From: Patiria miniata
Taxonomy: Eukaryota > Echinodermata > Asteroidea > Valvatida > Asterinidae
Length of the DNA: 64,000 nt
Direction of reading: 5' to 3'
Assembly (NCBI RefSeq): GCF_015706575.1
Contig: NW_024037056.1
Span: 17,039,405-17,103,404, forward strand
Shown here: piece after piece, positions 37,080-48,165 of the stretch
How positions within the stretch are numbered: position 1 is the first letter of the stretch
Layout of the letters: each line of letters starts with the position of its first letter
Notes under the pieces: generated by a model
Told to the model about the DNA's origin: nothing
The model's input: only the letters and a program-made list of their open reading frames with translations
Databases searched by the model: none
Position numbers and translations under genes: made by a program

Positions 37080-38250
37080 CACGCACTATTTGAGAGCCCT
37101 TGGACGTTTTGTCATTTTGGGCGCGAATGTTACTATTGTTGTTCCTAGATCCGGGTAATGTATTGTGTGATCCGTCATGCATGAGATATGAATATGATTC
37201 CCACAGGTATCTTCAAATGACAACAATATGTTCGCTTGTTTTCCTATTTATGAGTGACTTGAAGGGATATCCCCTTATTAAGTTTTCATAATCAGTTTGA
37301 GACCCTCGGAAGTTTTGTTGCATCCGGATTCCGGGCACTAAATTGGTATATTTCCCGGTAGTGCATTGTGTGGTGCATCATGCGCCGGGGGCAAGTAATA
37401 GAACCCCTCATCCATCTTCAATCAACAACTGTCCAAAATTATGTCTCCCGTCAATTTTGATTTGAACGTGAAGGGGTAGCCCCTCTATTAACATGCATGG
37501 CTAAGCTTTACCCCCAGGAAGTTCTGTACAATTTTGAGAGCTGTTGGTCCAAGTTCTAGGTAATGCACTGTGTGACACGTCACGCATGAAGGAACAAAAT
37601 TGTCCCCGCGTGCATCTTGAATCGACACCTGTCTACTTCGCTGATGTCTACTAACTGGCAACGTGGAGGGATTTCCCCCACTTTTTATGCACCAGTTAGG
37701 TTCCTTAGGAAGTTTTGTCCTTTTTTGGAGCGAAAGTCGGTGCTGTAGGTCCAAGTTCTAGGGAATGCATTGAGTGACACGCCATGCATGAAGGAACAAA
37801 AATGGTTCCCGCCGGCGGGTATCTTCACTGACTGTCAATTTCGTGATACGTTCATTAACACACCTCGTGTAAGCATATCCTCTAACTTTTCATGCACCGG
37901 TTTGTTCCCTAGAATTTTTTTGTCGTGTTTGAAGCGAATTATTGGAGTGCTGATGAAAGTCCGAATTCCAGGTCACACCGGGTGTGATGCGATGGTCGTG
38001 CATTGGGGAAATGGTTTCCATGAGTATGTGCAATCGGCATCTATAGGCATATGAACTAGCTATTTCGTCACAGGTTAATTTGTTTTGTGGAGGGATGTAC
38101 CTTTTGAGCTCCTTGCCTTACTTGGATGTGAATGCTGTGGACATATTCGTACTGTATGATGCCTTTCACACGTAGGAAGAGATGCCATAAACAAAGATAG
38201 CTGGACCGTGCATGATGTGTTGCAAAATATTTTTAGAAATGCTTCTATTA
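37080..38250. repeat. Degenerate satellite, period about 200 bp, 5-6 units
   Basis: Anchors TTTTGTC, then GGNGCGAA, then GGTCCAAGTTCTAGG, AATGCATTGTGTGACAC, CATGCATGAAGGAAC and GGTATCTTC recur with starts near 37108, 37312, 37520, 37713, 37915 and 38112. The spacing is 193-208 bases. Units 3 and 4 are most alike. No frame is conserved across units, so it is non-coding. It lies wholly inside intron 1. Confidence 0.8.
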
Positions 38251-39730
38251 CACTCAATTGTTCTCCAAAAGAAACGACAGAGTATATGAAGCTTTACACC
38301 AGTGTAAGGAGAAATTGAATGTTGTATCCCTCTTCTGTTGGTGACCAAAAAGTAAGGCACAGACAGAAAGTCTATCAATAAAAAAAAGACTGATGTTTTT
38401 CGGAGCTTACGCCAAAGGTCATTCAGAGATTTGAAAACACAAAGATGGGCGCATCAGTGCAGACCACGCATCTACGCATCTTTCTGTAATGGGTTCTCTA
38501 TTCGGCTCATGTTGTGTGCGAATTGCATGTTTACCGAAAAAGGTCAACCCATCATCAGGCGACAACATGATAAGATTCAGTAAATAAAAAACTACTGAGT
38601 TTGTGTTTAATGTGGTAGCTTTCACCCACACAACCAACAAGACATACCCGTTCGGTCACGGGGGGCAAACATGTTATTTGTCAAAGCCTACGGGTCTTTA
38701 CCCCCCGAAGTAATCGAATTTGGACAAAATTATTGTTACACACTTCGAAAATTGAAGTGGGTGATGGATGTGTTTTCACTTCATCTTGAACACTTCTTTT
38801 TCTCTATACGTGGGATAATAAAAAAAAAAGATAGACCGCGCGTTGGTTAAACTGTGATGGGGGTTGGGTTGATATTCTTCCCCGCGGCTACTCACAGCAT
38901 CTGGGTCATCAACACAGCAAAATGATGAATGGCATATCCTACACCTTTTCAGTTTTTTTTTTGTATTCACGCCGCGCGCTGCACAAGAGTTGAAGACCCA
39001 TTGGGAAAACTGCACGTCTCGCCACTTTTGAGAAAAAAATATTCAGTGTACTTGTGAAAAGAATATAGTACGGTGGGTGGTAGATGGTACACAACAATGT
39101 ATTTAAGTCCACTAGGTATTTTACAATAGCTTCTCATGAACTCTACGTTCGACTACCTCCCACCATGCTCCCACACTCCTTTGAACTTTTTCGTTGTTTC
39201 AATTCAGTGCGCTACCTATACCTGCTAAGTTCTAGCCAAACTTATTAGTCAGCATCGGCGTACTGTAGGCCCTACATACTGCGTTCATTAATTGGCCTTT
39301 CTCTAATGGTTCACAAAGCAACCAAGTTGTCCACGATAACTAGGCCTATCGCGAGTCAAAACCGTCGTGCCTTAAAACATCATTACGGTTGTACAATGTA
39401 AGACAAAATAACATACAGATTTTAGGGTCATTGTGTTTAAATGGTGATATTTTTTGAACGGATTGACCAATTTCAGTAATTTTTTCATCCAAAAGTAGCT
39501 TATGAAATTGGCTTTCCAGTCATTATTATTTTTGGTGCCACATATTTTTTTAAATATGAAATATAATTTTTGGGGTTTGGGTTCCGCTTTTTTGACTCAC
39601 CCTGTACAGCAATACATGAGCTAATGACGATATTGTTGTATGAACAAATAATAACAGTTTCAGTCAAAATGAAACATACATCGAGTACTTTGGTGAGATA
39701 TCAAGACAAGTCTGTTCTAAGACAAGATAA
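38251..39730. other. Intronic, nothing recognised
   Basis: AT-rich intron DNA with a poly-A/T run near 38820 and no conserved coding block or repeat family identified. Confidence 0.45.
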
Positions 39731-39811
39731 GTTTGCGGTGACACCATGTGAGTATGTGTGGTTCTGAAAAGAACCGGAGGGACTCGAACAGTACGCTCTG
39801 CCCGTCGTCAG
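39731..39811 (-). mobile_element. Hairpin-bearing dispersed repeat, copy B
   Basis: TTTGCGGTGACACCATGTG and GTGTGGTTCTGAAAAGAACC match copies A and C. On the minus strand the tail reads CTGACGA, stem CGGGCAG/CTGTTCG around AGCGTA, then AGTC. The stem sequence differs from copies A, C and D but stays pairable with G-U pairs. Confidence 0.55.
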
Positions 39812-40754
39812 GAGAATGTGTTCAAGCTAGACGCAAATTCAGACTTTACACAGAAATGACAAGGCATTGCATATGTGAAACAGAGCCTCACAGGTATATT
39901 TTGCCAAAATGCAAACGGAGATAAGACCAAGTTTATCCCAAAATGCAACTCCCCAGAAAATGTAAATGCATACACATGTACATTGTACATATAAATTCAT
40001 GTACTTCATTCTGAGGCTCTCGTACACTACGGCTACGAGTACATGTAGACACGTTCGAGGCCAACAATAGGCAGGAGCAGCTCCATTGTGGCGCCTGTTA
40101 TAATCAGGTTTCGTTAGAGGCTGCCCGGGGCCTTGTGATACGCCTTGCTGCACAATGCATATGAGAACTGCACACGTCATGTTACTACGGACGCTGTGAC
40201 TGAGTCACCATTTTCGCAACGTGCGTGTCTAAAGTACAGCACACGTAAAGTACACCATACACACAGCTACAGACAGCATACACTGTGCTTGGTAAATAAC
40301 CTATCTCTTCTCGCTCACAATTTGTATTAGTAATTGCAAACTCTGGTGATCACCGTTAACCATATTACATGTCTGTAACAAAACAATTTTACCCTTCAGT
40401 TTCTGCGTGATAAGGCCAGATCAAGCCATCAAAACCAGAAAGCGAGATCGTAAATAAAACAGGCCCACAAATTCCGTGTGAAACTTAACTCCGCAGTTTG
40501 TATTCATTCCTCCATTGGTGCTTAAGTTATTAAAGACATTTTGCGGTTAGCGCAAGCTGCATGGCATTTCGGGCTTGGGATAAACTGTGAAAAGTTTTAC
40601 AGTTTTTACCCCCGAATTCAGGGTGCAAATTTAGTAACAAATCTGACCATGGAGGTAGGTCGAGTTGGCCGAGTACAGGTCTATCTTGAGCAACTTTGCT
40701 CATGAATGCTCGTTTCAAGTATCTCTGGATACCTAAATGATTGAATGAGGAGCA

Positions 40755-40835
40755 TAAATACACAGGGACGTTAACCCTAACTCCCATGACAACATTTCCA
40801 GGGGTCTACCAACTGAGCTAGTACTACTCCTACAT
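40755..40835 (-). mobile_element. Decayed tRNA-like SINE head
   Basis: On the minus strand TAGCTCAGTTGGTAG (40806-40820) is a good A box. AGGGTTAACGTCCC (40765-40778) is a degraded B box at tRNA-like spacing. No consistent acceptor stem can be drawn, so a functional tRNA gene is unlikely. Confidence 0.45.
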
Positions 40836-40944
40836 CCCTGCCGATGTCTCACTTTAAACTTTGAGCTACGGTAAGAAATACCCAGTATACACTCACAAGA
40901 ACATTCTCAAGAAGTATCTGCCAAGAATTTAAAGAGGTACTTAC

Positions 40945-41109
40945 GAAGCCGTATCCCTTGCTCTTGCCGGAGTTTCTATCTGTGATGACCACGGCTTCTT
41001 CAATCTCGCCGAACGGCTCGAAGAACTCCCGTAGCTTATCATTGGTCGTGTGGAAAGGCAAGCCGCCAACGAAGATCTTCGTCAAAGTGGTATCCTTTTT
41101 GCCTTCCAT
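40945..41109 (-). CDS. RBM24/RBM38-like RNA-binding protein, exon 1
   Basis: It encodes the first 55 residues: [10 protein letters not shown], then RNP2 KIFVGGLP (residues 11-18), [20 protein letters not shown] and [16 protein letters not shown]. This is the first half of an RRM and matches the RBM24/RBM38 (SEB4, SUP-12) family almost residue by residue, including [15 protein letters not shown] and [12 protein letters not shown]. The donor GTAAGT follows F55 directly, splitting RNP1. The start is the first ATG, and the family start is similarly close to the RRM. The proteins are nuclear and cytoplasmic regulators of splicing and mRNA stability. Vertebrates have two paralogues, whereas invertebrates usually have one. 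Confidence 0.95.
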
Positions 41110-41700
41110 TATTTTAAGCCTTCAGTCTGTCTTTATTAGGATCGACTTTGTGTCTCTTCACGGAGTAACTTTCTGCAAATTAGTAGTAATTATCCGTTGG
41201 TGATCATCAGAGCATTCCAAAACAGGAGTTTGCGAGGAAAGGCACGGCGTAGCTTTTCAACAAGATGCTGTTGATGTTGTTGGTTGTGGGAGTCAGTTGA
41301 TTAGCTGATGCCTTGCGTGGGTTCTTGAGGATACAGCTTGTGATCCAGGTAATCCACAGAAACAGATTTCCCTTGTCAGCTAGTGGACGGTGCAACACAA
41401 TTTTCCTCGTCAGCCTAGCCCAGTAGCAAACTGTGTGTATCGGTATTCACTGAGTGCCTTTTATCGGATGCACTTCTTCAACACACGACCAGCCTTTCTC
41501 ACTGTTGACTTCCAACTGACAACTTATCATTTAACCGCACGATTCACTAGGTATTGACAGTACCACACTGCACGAGTCTGACTCCGCCTCCTTATGAATA
41601 AACATAAGTAACTTTGCACCACGAACTATCAGTGCGCGTATACACGTACAAGCGGTGACCGTCGGCTCAACTTATTCATTATTCATGACCAAGTTACAAC
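41110..41700 (-). promoter_or_regulatory. 5' leader and promoter region of the RBM24/38-like gene
   Basis: The 590 bases upstream of the ATG contain no competing gene. A GC box (CTCCGCCTCC, 41582-41591) abuts an AT-rich TTATGAATAAACATAA stretch (41592-41607), and CpG frequency rises to 41850. A start site near 41.4-41.58 kb is plausible but not defined by sequence. Confidence 0.4.
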
Positions 41701-42482
41701 GGGTGCTGTATGGCGCATGAACGAGCGCACCCAGTAGGTCACCAGTTGACAGCAACATACCGAGGCGGGGCCTGTGTAGCCGTTACGGGTGTCGTGTGTT
41801 ACACACGAGCAACTGGTAGATCCCCGTGGTCATGCCCAGGGTTCTAAAGGTGAGGACACAACGAGAGAATAGTGGGGGCCGTCCTTGCTCTTTAAGGTGA
41901 CCGGTCTGGCCCCCCTGGGGTACTTGGTTAGGAGTCCGTGCGTGACAGCACGGACACGGGGAGATATTGCGCTTGACGTTCCTGCTTTTGATATTAATCT
42001 GTGCTCAACTTGTTTTGCAGTACTTTATTCCGCCAGCGCTTTCAGTGTGTCTACGGTCTTTTGGCATTTTTGGTCTATCAGTGAAAGCATAGGTGAAAGG
42101 CAAGCTTCATTCACGAACCCTCTAAAAGTAAAACCCGATGATGTCTGAGCTCTCCTAAATTTTCCCCGTCCTGAAATTACATTCCCGAGATGGAATGTAC
42201 TTGTTTCAGGCCTTTACGGATACTAGTTAGCTCTTCCAATATTACGCACATCACTCATTACATTAAATTGAAATGCCAACTAAAAGCAGCCCTGGAAAAT
42301 AACAGTTGGGGCGGGGTCCAACCTCCGGGCTTCGGCTGCTATCTTGCTCCGGAATCATTTCAATGCAGTAACCAAGCGGGACTACTTTAAAAAATATAGC
42401 TGTTTTGTATGATTCGTTGTTCCTGAAACAGAACATGCACGGTATAGGCCTAATATTAAGCCGGAATCACTCAGGTCAGGTG

Positions 42483-42741
42483 TACTCTCAGAAGTCCCGG
42501 GTGAGACTTGACACGGAATCCGTGTCATACTCAACCTGATTCTTTTTGGGTTAAAATGACACCATTTTGAGTCAAAGTGACACTACTCTTGAATCATTTC
42601 CCGGTCATTTTAACCCTGAAACCTTGCCGCAAGTGTCTTTTTTTTAACCCAGAAAGTGTCAATGTGACCCTGCAAAATATCAGGTCAAATCATGACTCGG
42701 GAGTTCCGGGTCAAGTCTGATTCGGGACATTTTAGAGTGTA
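42483..42741. mobile_element. Foldback MITE, about 259 bp
   Basis: Terminal inverted repeats TACTCTCAGAAGTCCC (left) and TACACTCTAAAATGTCCC (right, read on minus) both run on into GACTTGAC. Internal palindromes pair GGGTTAAAATGAC with GTCATTTTAACCC and form a GACACGGAATCCGTGTC hairpin. The end ACACTCTAAAA resembles the ACTCTAAAAACTG end of the MITE at 13743. Confidence 0.75.
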
Positions 42742-42769
42742 GGCCTACCTTAAAAAAAATTCCGAGGCT

Positions 42770-42845
42770 GGTGACGAAGCCGGGGTCTGGAACCCCGTCC
42801 CTTCCCACAAGGTTAGCTGTTAATCTGGTTAACCACTGAATCCGT
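42770..42845 (-). mobile_element. tRNA-like SINE head
   Basis: On minus, TGGTTAACCAG (A-box like, 42825-42835) and GGGGTTCCAGACCCC (B-box like, 42782-42796) are at tRNA-like spacing. The following sequence runs into the adjacent MITE, so the body is truncated. Confidence 0.5.
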
Positions 42846-43044
42846 TTATTGGTCAGTGTGTACGTGTAAATCGGACTTGAATGTGGAAAAATCGGGAATT
42901 TTATAATTATACCTGAAAATCCGGTTAGCATAATTTCTTTTATAGGCCTACAATCCCCTGAGGTTTGAGGTATTAAAACGAGACTTACTGTAAATACATA
43001 CACGCAGCATGTTCCAATACTTTCACGAGGGTCTCTGGATATAA

Positions 43045-43196
43045 GGTTACACTCCTATGTTCCGACACCCCTATGTTCCGACTGCACATATTCCTATTCC
43101 TAACCCTATACCCTAACCCTAACCCTAACCGGGAGTAACACAATCTTATGGTCGGGTTGTCGGAACATAGGGGTGTCGGAACATAGAGCAGTCACC
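43045..43196. mobile_element. MITE with telomere-like core, copy 2 (uninterrupted)
   Basis: Inverted ends of about 38 bases are built from CTATGTTCCGACACCCC and its complement. The core has CCTAACCCTATACCC followed by three CCCTAA-type repeats, then GGGAGTAACACAATCTTATG. It lacks the 33-base palindrome found in copy 1 and so shows the pre-insertion state. Confidence 0.85.
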
Positions 43197-43590
43197 TCTG
43201 CATAACATGAACATGTTCTCTAAAGCTGCCATGCCATATTTACGGAACCTCTACACCCCGATTCGTTTGGTAGGCCTATGGGAAAACGGTTGCTCGACGG
43301 ACCTGAAGAGAATTCGTTTCGACCTTTTCTTTCTTTCGAAACTTAATGGCCCAACAATGAACCCGCCATGTTGCTGGGCCTTCCGAAAGCAGGCCTTCCG
43401 ACAACAGAAGTTGATGTTATATTCAGGCGGTTGCATTTGAAAAGACCGCTGTCTGGAAAAAAATAGCTCTGTTCTGATTTTTGGTTGTGCAATTCTCCCA
43501 AGATTGACAGATCAGTGTAAAACCGATGTAATAACGCGACATTTTGCAGGTCCTTGCGAAATGTTGAGCTTATGTATAGACGTATACGGG

Positions 43591-43855
43591 GAGTCAGGTT
43601 GGCGTAGCGGTACTTTCTTCGCCTTCCACCACTGTGACCTGGGTTCGAATCCCGCCTGCCAACATGTGCCAACATGTGGATTGGGTTTTCAGTCCCTGCC
43701 TGATTCCGTGGGTTTTCCCCTGAACATTCTTCTGGGCTTTTCCTCCTACCTTTAAAACCGTAATTTCTTCTAATTGTCTTCTCTCCACAGGTTTCTTCAG
43801 GCTTGCGAGCTACAGTGCCTAGGGCGCTTTTGAGGAATCCTTGGGTTTCATTACC
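43591..43855 (+). mobile_element. tRNA-derived SINE
   Basis: A box TGGCGTAGCGG (43600-43610) and perfect B box GGTTCGAATCC (43642-43652) are followed by GATTGGGTTTTCAGTCCCTG. That body is shared with the copy at 7325-7480. The 191-codon minus-strand frame 43343-43918 reads antisense through this element (including the repeat-derived peptide DSNPGH) and is not a gene. Confidence 0.8.
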
Positions 43856-43954
43856 CTCACATTTGTGAGAAAGGTTAATTTTAGAATTGAAAATTGTGAG
43901 AAATTTGCGGATCTGCAATTGAAGGGACTATCCCTAAAAGGAACAGGTGCATGC

Positions 43955-44112
43955 ATAGAGCTCTTAGATCTAATATATTTATTCAACAGGGTGGAGTAAG
44001 GCAAAAGGGGTGAAGTGGCTTGCCCAAGAACACATGTGGGAGAACGGACTCGAACCCGAACCCATAATATTGGGAGTCACAAACCCTAACCACTAGGCCA
44101 CACTCCCATCTC
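43955..44112 (-). mobile_element. tRNA-derived SINE with TTGGGCAAG body
   Basis: On minus, A box TGGCCTAGTGG (44090-44100) and B box GGTTCGAGTCC (44046-44056) are followed by TTGGGCAAGCCACTTCACCC, a body segment common in SINEs of aquatic animals. It lies about 100 bases from a different SINE in the opposite orientation. Confidence 0.75.
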
Positions 44113-44340
44113 TCTTTCGCACTGCAAAAATTCTTACGTTCAGCAATGCTCTGACACGGCTGCAGCATTCTTCTGACAAGAAAAGTTAACTCGTGACACA
44201 CTTTAACTTAGAAGGCAGTATTAAAATTACAAGTCGTACAAATCCAATCATATAAGTAACAAAGAATGAAAAACAAACAAAGGAATGCTTTTATCACATG
44301 TACCTATTTTGATATAGCTTGCAACGTGACGAGATTGGAT

Positions 44341-44414
44341 GACTTGTGATAAACTTGTGAGGACATGTGATGGACTTGTGAGGACTTGTGTGGACTTTTG
44401 AGGACTTGTGATAG
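44341..44414. repeat. Minisatellite of GGACTTGTGA-type units
   Basis: About seven imperfect 10-12 base units (GACTTGTGAT, AACTTGTGAG, GACATGTGAT and others). The same motif appears in inverted clusters at 6427-6627. Confidence 0.8.
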
Positions 44415-46970
44415 ACTACAAAACTAACACTGCTAAGCAAGAGGGGTCTTTAGTTCCCGGCCCGGAGTACTTTCGCTTCTCTGTGAAGCACCCTGGTCAC
44501 GCTTGTTCAGGTCAGGTATGCCGTCTGCGCTCAGCACCTTTGGTGTGTCTCTCATCAGAACCTACCCCCATAACCGACTAGGGTGCCTACGATTTTGCAC
44601 GTATGCCCAATTCCCAGCACCAAAACTATATCCCCCTCGAACATCTACGGTGCCTGCACTCCTGAACGACGTTTATTTGTGTTAAAGTATCGCGCCCTTT
44701 TTGCACGATAAATCAACCTGTTTTGATACGGGTGCTACAACACAACCCCTTTTTTTCAAAGAAAAAAAATGGCTGCATGATACATTAAGCCTTCCCATGG
44801 CACGTATCGATAAGGTTAATGCGATGAGCAGAAATCCCTCTATGGTCCCACCTTACCAAACTTCTAAACAAATTGAGATATAGGGTTCAAACTTAGCCCT
44901 AGTCTGGTTTCAAACGAAATAAATAGTGCGGTGTGCGTTTCGCTGAAGAGAGGTCTTGACGCGGACTCGATACTTGAATGGCTATCTTTCTCTTCATCAG
45001 TGGCTTAAATTGCAAAAGGGATTGAAATTTGTGGCCGTTGATAAAATTTAAACTCGTTTTAAAGATATTTATGGCGTAAGTATTTTAGAGGAAAAGACAC
45101 ATCTGCAACATGAAATACAATCGAAAAAGAGCAACCGTAAATGCAAGGAAAGTCAAGAAAATGCCAAGTTGAACAAGCGAAAATGCCGATTATCGTATGG
45201 GCCTAAACTGTAATGAAACAAAAATTAAAGAAAATTTTAAAAATTGCGAAGAACAAGCGAAAAAGAACCAAAAAGTTATATAAATGAAACCCCTGGTTAA
45301 GAAATAAAATTGTTAGTTGATTAGCTTGGTTCTGCAGCTTGCACGGCAAACCTTTTCGGGCTAGGCAAACTGAAGTTCACAGCCCGATCAAAATGCCTTC
45401 CTGCCCCCGTCCCAACCCACACCGATCCACTAGTCAAAGTGGGTGTTTTATAAACGCCCTTTACCATTGCTCTTGCTGTAAATGCCCGAAGCGAACCCAA
45501 AGTCGAAGGGTGTTGAACGGCGGCAGAAAAAGTACAAGCAGACATCGCAAGGAATAACACGTCAACGGGATTAGGCAAGAAACGAAAACATATTTGTGAC
45601 AGTGTGTGTAATCGCCTATAGGTTCACTGCCAACGGCAATTAAGCAAACTGAACAAATGATTTCAGAACCTTTCCACCTCCCCAGTCTCCGGCTGTCGAT
45701 TCCAATGACTGCCATTTTATTGTGACGGGGGATTTTTCTCTCCATTATTTTTTATCCTCGTACCGATGTGCTTGGCGGTTGGCAGGTTTTGCTCATTCAC
45801 GTTATACCTAATCCTCGCTTGTATGGGGATTAAAATCTACGAACGAAAACTGAGGGGGGAAAAGGGGAAAGGGTTATTTTCTTTTGGGGGATAGGTGCGA
45901 AGGCCGGGTCTTAAGGGAGTTGGGATCATGTTTTCGTTGCAAAATGCGAAGAAAGGAAAACCTGTCACCTATTGGGCGGCGTTTATGTTCCGACTTTGCT
46001 GCTGTGGGAAAAAGCAGCGGGTGGCAGGACATAATATGTTAACGAAAAAATAAAATGTCTGGTCGTAGACCTAGTTTTCTTTCAAGTGTCAAGGACCTGA
46101 CATCATACACAAGATTTGGTTTTCAGTAGTCTCCTTTACATTTCCTTAACATTGTGGTGCAGATTATGTCCCTAAGCAGGAGACTTCGCAACAATTACCT
46201 AATTCCTCCACATGGGAGCAAACTGGTACTTTCAGGGTTAAACCAAAACGGTGTTGATTGCGGTTTAAGCAGTCACAAAAACGGATTTATGTGGAGGTTC
46301 TATTTAGAAATTTTCAGATTTAAAAAAAAAAAGAAATGTAGTAACAGAAAAAATGAAATTGGACAAAATGTTGACAATTATCATTGTTTAATGAACATGG
46401 GGAGACAGTGAGTACGCGGACATGTAGGGTCAAATCGGGAGCAGTCTCAGAATTTTAATTGACAGTGTACCTTAAAAAAAAAAAGAGCACTGCAGCGATA
46501 GAAAAAGTTCAAAGTCCCTAGCGAATTTGAAACGAAATGGTTCGAGTTCAAAATTTATGACGAAGTGTGCGGAGTGCATTTTAATTCAGGGGAAGTTTCG
46601 GGGGCGGAGTTCGAAAACTAGCCTGTAAATGAGAACAATTTTATTATTTTATAGCAGAATTCCAAGATTGCTAATAAAAAGAGAACATTTGCTTCAGTTG
46701 ATAACATGACTGTTTTTACAGTTTTTTTCCCCATTAAATCATAAATATTTATTATAAATGAATGAAGTTTTACCTCAACGTTAATTACTCTACACAAAAT
46801 GTTTTGTGAGCCTATGCAAAATTTGTAGAATCCATTTCTGAGCTTTGCTGCAATTTGTTCCCACAATGTGACGGCTTCATAAAATAAAAATATATATCAA
46901 CTTTTCTGAGTAAAATGTGAGCGCTCAGTGCAATAAACTTGCTTCAGCACCTCTTATTTGAACCCAACAG
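44415..46970. other. Intergenic, no gene seen
   Basis: Short frames without motifs. Poly-A tracts occur near 46321 and 46473. A moderately GC-rich patch at 45330-45560 is open on both strands without recognisable content. Confidence 0.45.
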
Positions 46971-47205
46971 GGCGTGACGTCACGCCGCCTGACCGAGACG
47001 ACCTCCGCGTTGATATACGATTGGTCCGCAGGCGTGCACGTGATTGAATTCGCGCTGTAACATTTTATAATCTATTGTCTGCTCGTGGCGTCGGACCGAT
47101 CGATTTTTGGCAAGGACCCAAAGTCGAGGCGTGGTCGCTCTACTCTAATGAGACAAGTTTGTGATCCAAGTTTGTGATTGGTTATGCCTGGTTGGCGCAT
47201 GCGTA
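46971..47205. promoter_or_regulatory. Candidate promoter: CRE palindrome, CCAAT boxes, E-box, NRF1-like
   Basis: GGCGTGACGTCACGCC (46971-46986) is a perfect 16-base palindrome around a full CRE. It is followed by reversed CCAAT at 47020-47024 and 47177-47181, CACGTG at 47037-47042 and GCGCATGCG (NRF1-like) at 47195-47203. These are packed into 235 CpG-rich bases inside AT-rich DNA, a layout typical of a bidirectional housekeeping promoter. No first exon was identified on either side. Confidence 0.5.
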
Positions 47206-47389
47206 GTAAGATCACCCGCACGAAAAACGCTCTGAATAAGGATTGCTTCAGGCCTACGTTCAAACAGCGAAATGCAGTTTTGAAATCGTGAAAAAAAAGC
47301 TGAATAGAAGGCTACTTTTTCTGTGCCAAAACTAAAAGTACGGTAATGGTAACAGCTTCCTCAAGGCATAATGATATTGGCATCAGCAT

Positions 47390-48165
47390 AACGAACCTCA
47401 GAACTTAGCCTCGAACCTGCATAACCTCCGAACGCAAATGAAGCCTCAGAGAGCCTCTTGCCACACCTCCTATACCCGCTTATATCACTTAGCAATGAAT
47501 CTCTTACATCTACATCTCCAAACCTAAAAATGTCACTTAACTGAATCTCCTCTAAATGTCCAACCTCTGTCGAAGTCTTCGTTGAAGCCTCAACCCATCA
47601 TCAATAACACCGAACCTCAAAACTTTATAATTAACATGTAAATGTATGTCCTATACCATTATCTACACTCTGCAAAATACATGTCATTGAACCTCCTACC
47701 AGATATTCAACAGCCACAACGAACCTTCCAAGGAATATCTCATACCTGCATTATGCAACACTTAAAGAACCTAAACCACGCCTTACACCCGTATAACCTC
47801 TCAATGAACATCTTATATACTCGAACCTACAACCTGTACAATACATACCACAGTAAACCTTCCACCTCCACCCTGCACAAAAGAACCTCTCCAAGAACCT
47901 TGTACCACGTCTCCAACCAGTAAAACGAACCTCTAAATGCACCTCCTACATGTATACCGAAACCTCAAACCCACATTCTACACCTCGCAAAGATCCTCTA
48001 ATACCAAACCTCAAACCGTCATGACTGCAAAGAGAACCTCACTTCAAACTCCTAAACCTCGTATACCTCTATGAACTCCTATAACTAACCACCAATCCGC
48101 ATGCATCGCACAATGAGCCTCCTTTACGAAAAAGAAACCTCAAAACCATGTGGGCCTAATGCGCC
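47390..48165. repeat. G-poor tract with irregularly spaced AACCTC motifs
   Basis: AACCTC, GAACCTC and CCTCAA-type words recur dozens of times with variable spacing (for example CGAACCTC, TGAACCTC, AAACCTC), while G is strongly depleted on plus. No fixed period or coding frame is visible. It could be a very degenerate minisatellite or a compositionally selected single-strand tract. Confidence 0.6.

Larger units (their letters stand above)
33192..40944 (-). other. Intron 1 of the RBM24/38-like gene
   Basis: 7,753 bases between matched GTAAGT donor (40944 inward) and TTTTCAG acceptor. It contains micro-insertion epsilon (34791), a roughly 200-bp degenerate satellite (37080-38250), hairpin repeat copy B (39731) and a tRNA-like SINE head (40755). 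33200-37079 shows no other gene. A GC-richer patch at 34160-34400 is open on both strands without recognisable motifs. Confidence 0.85.

Noticed and set aside
40755..40835. Functional tRNA gene on minus
   Set aside because: Good A box but degraded B box and no acceptor stem pairing.
43343..43918. 191-codon minus-strand ORF, the longest in the window
   Set aside because: It runs antisense through the SINE at 43591-43855, and its only familiar peptide (DSNPGH) is the antisense of a pol III B box.
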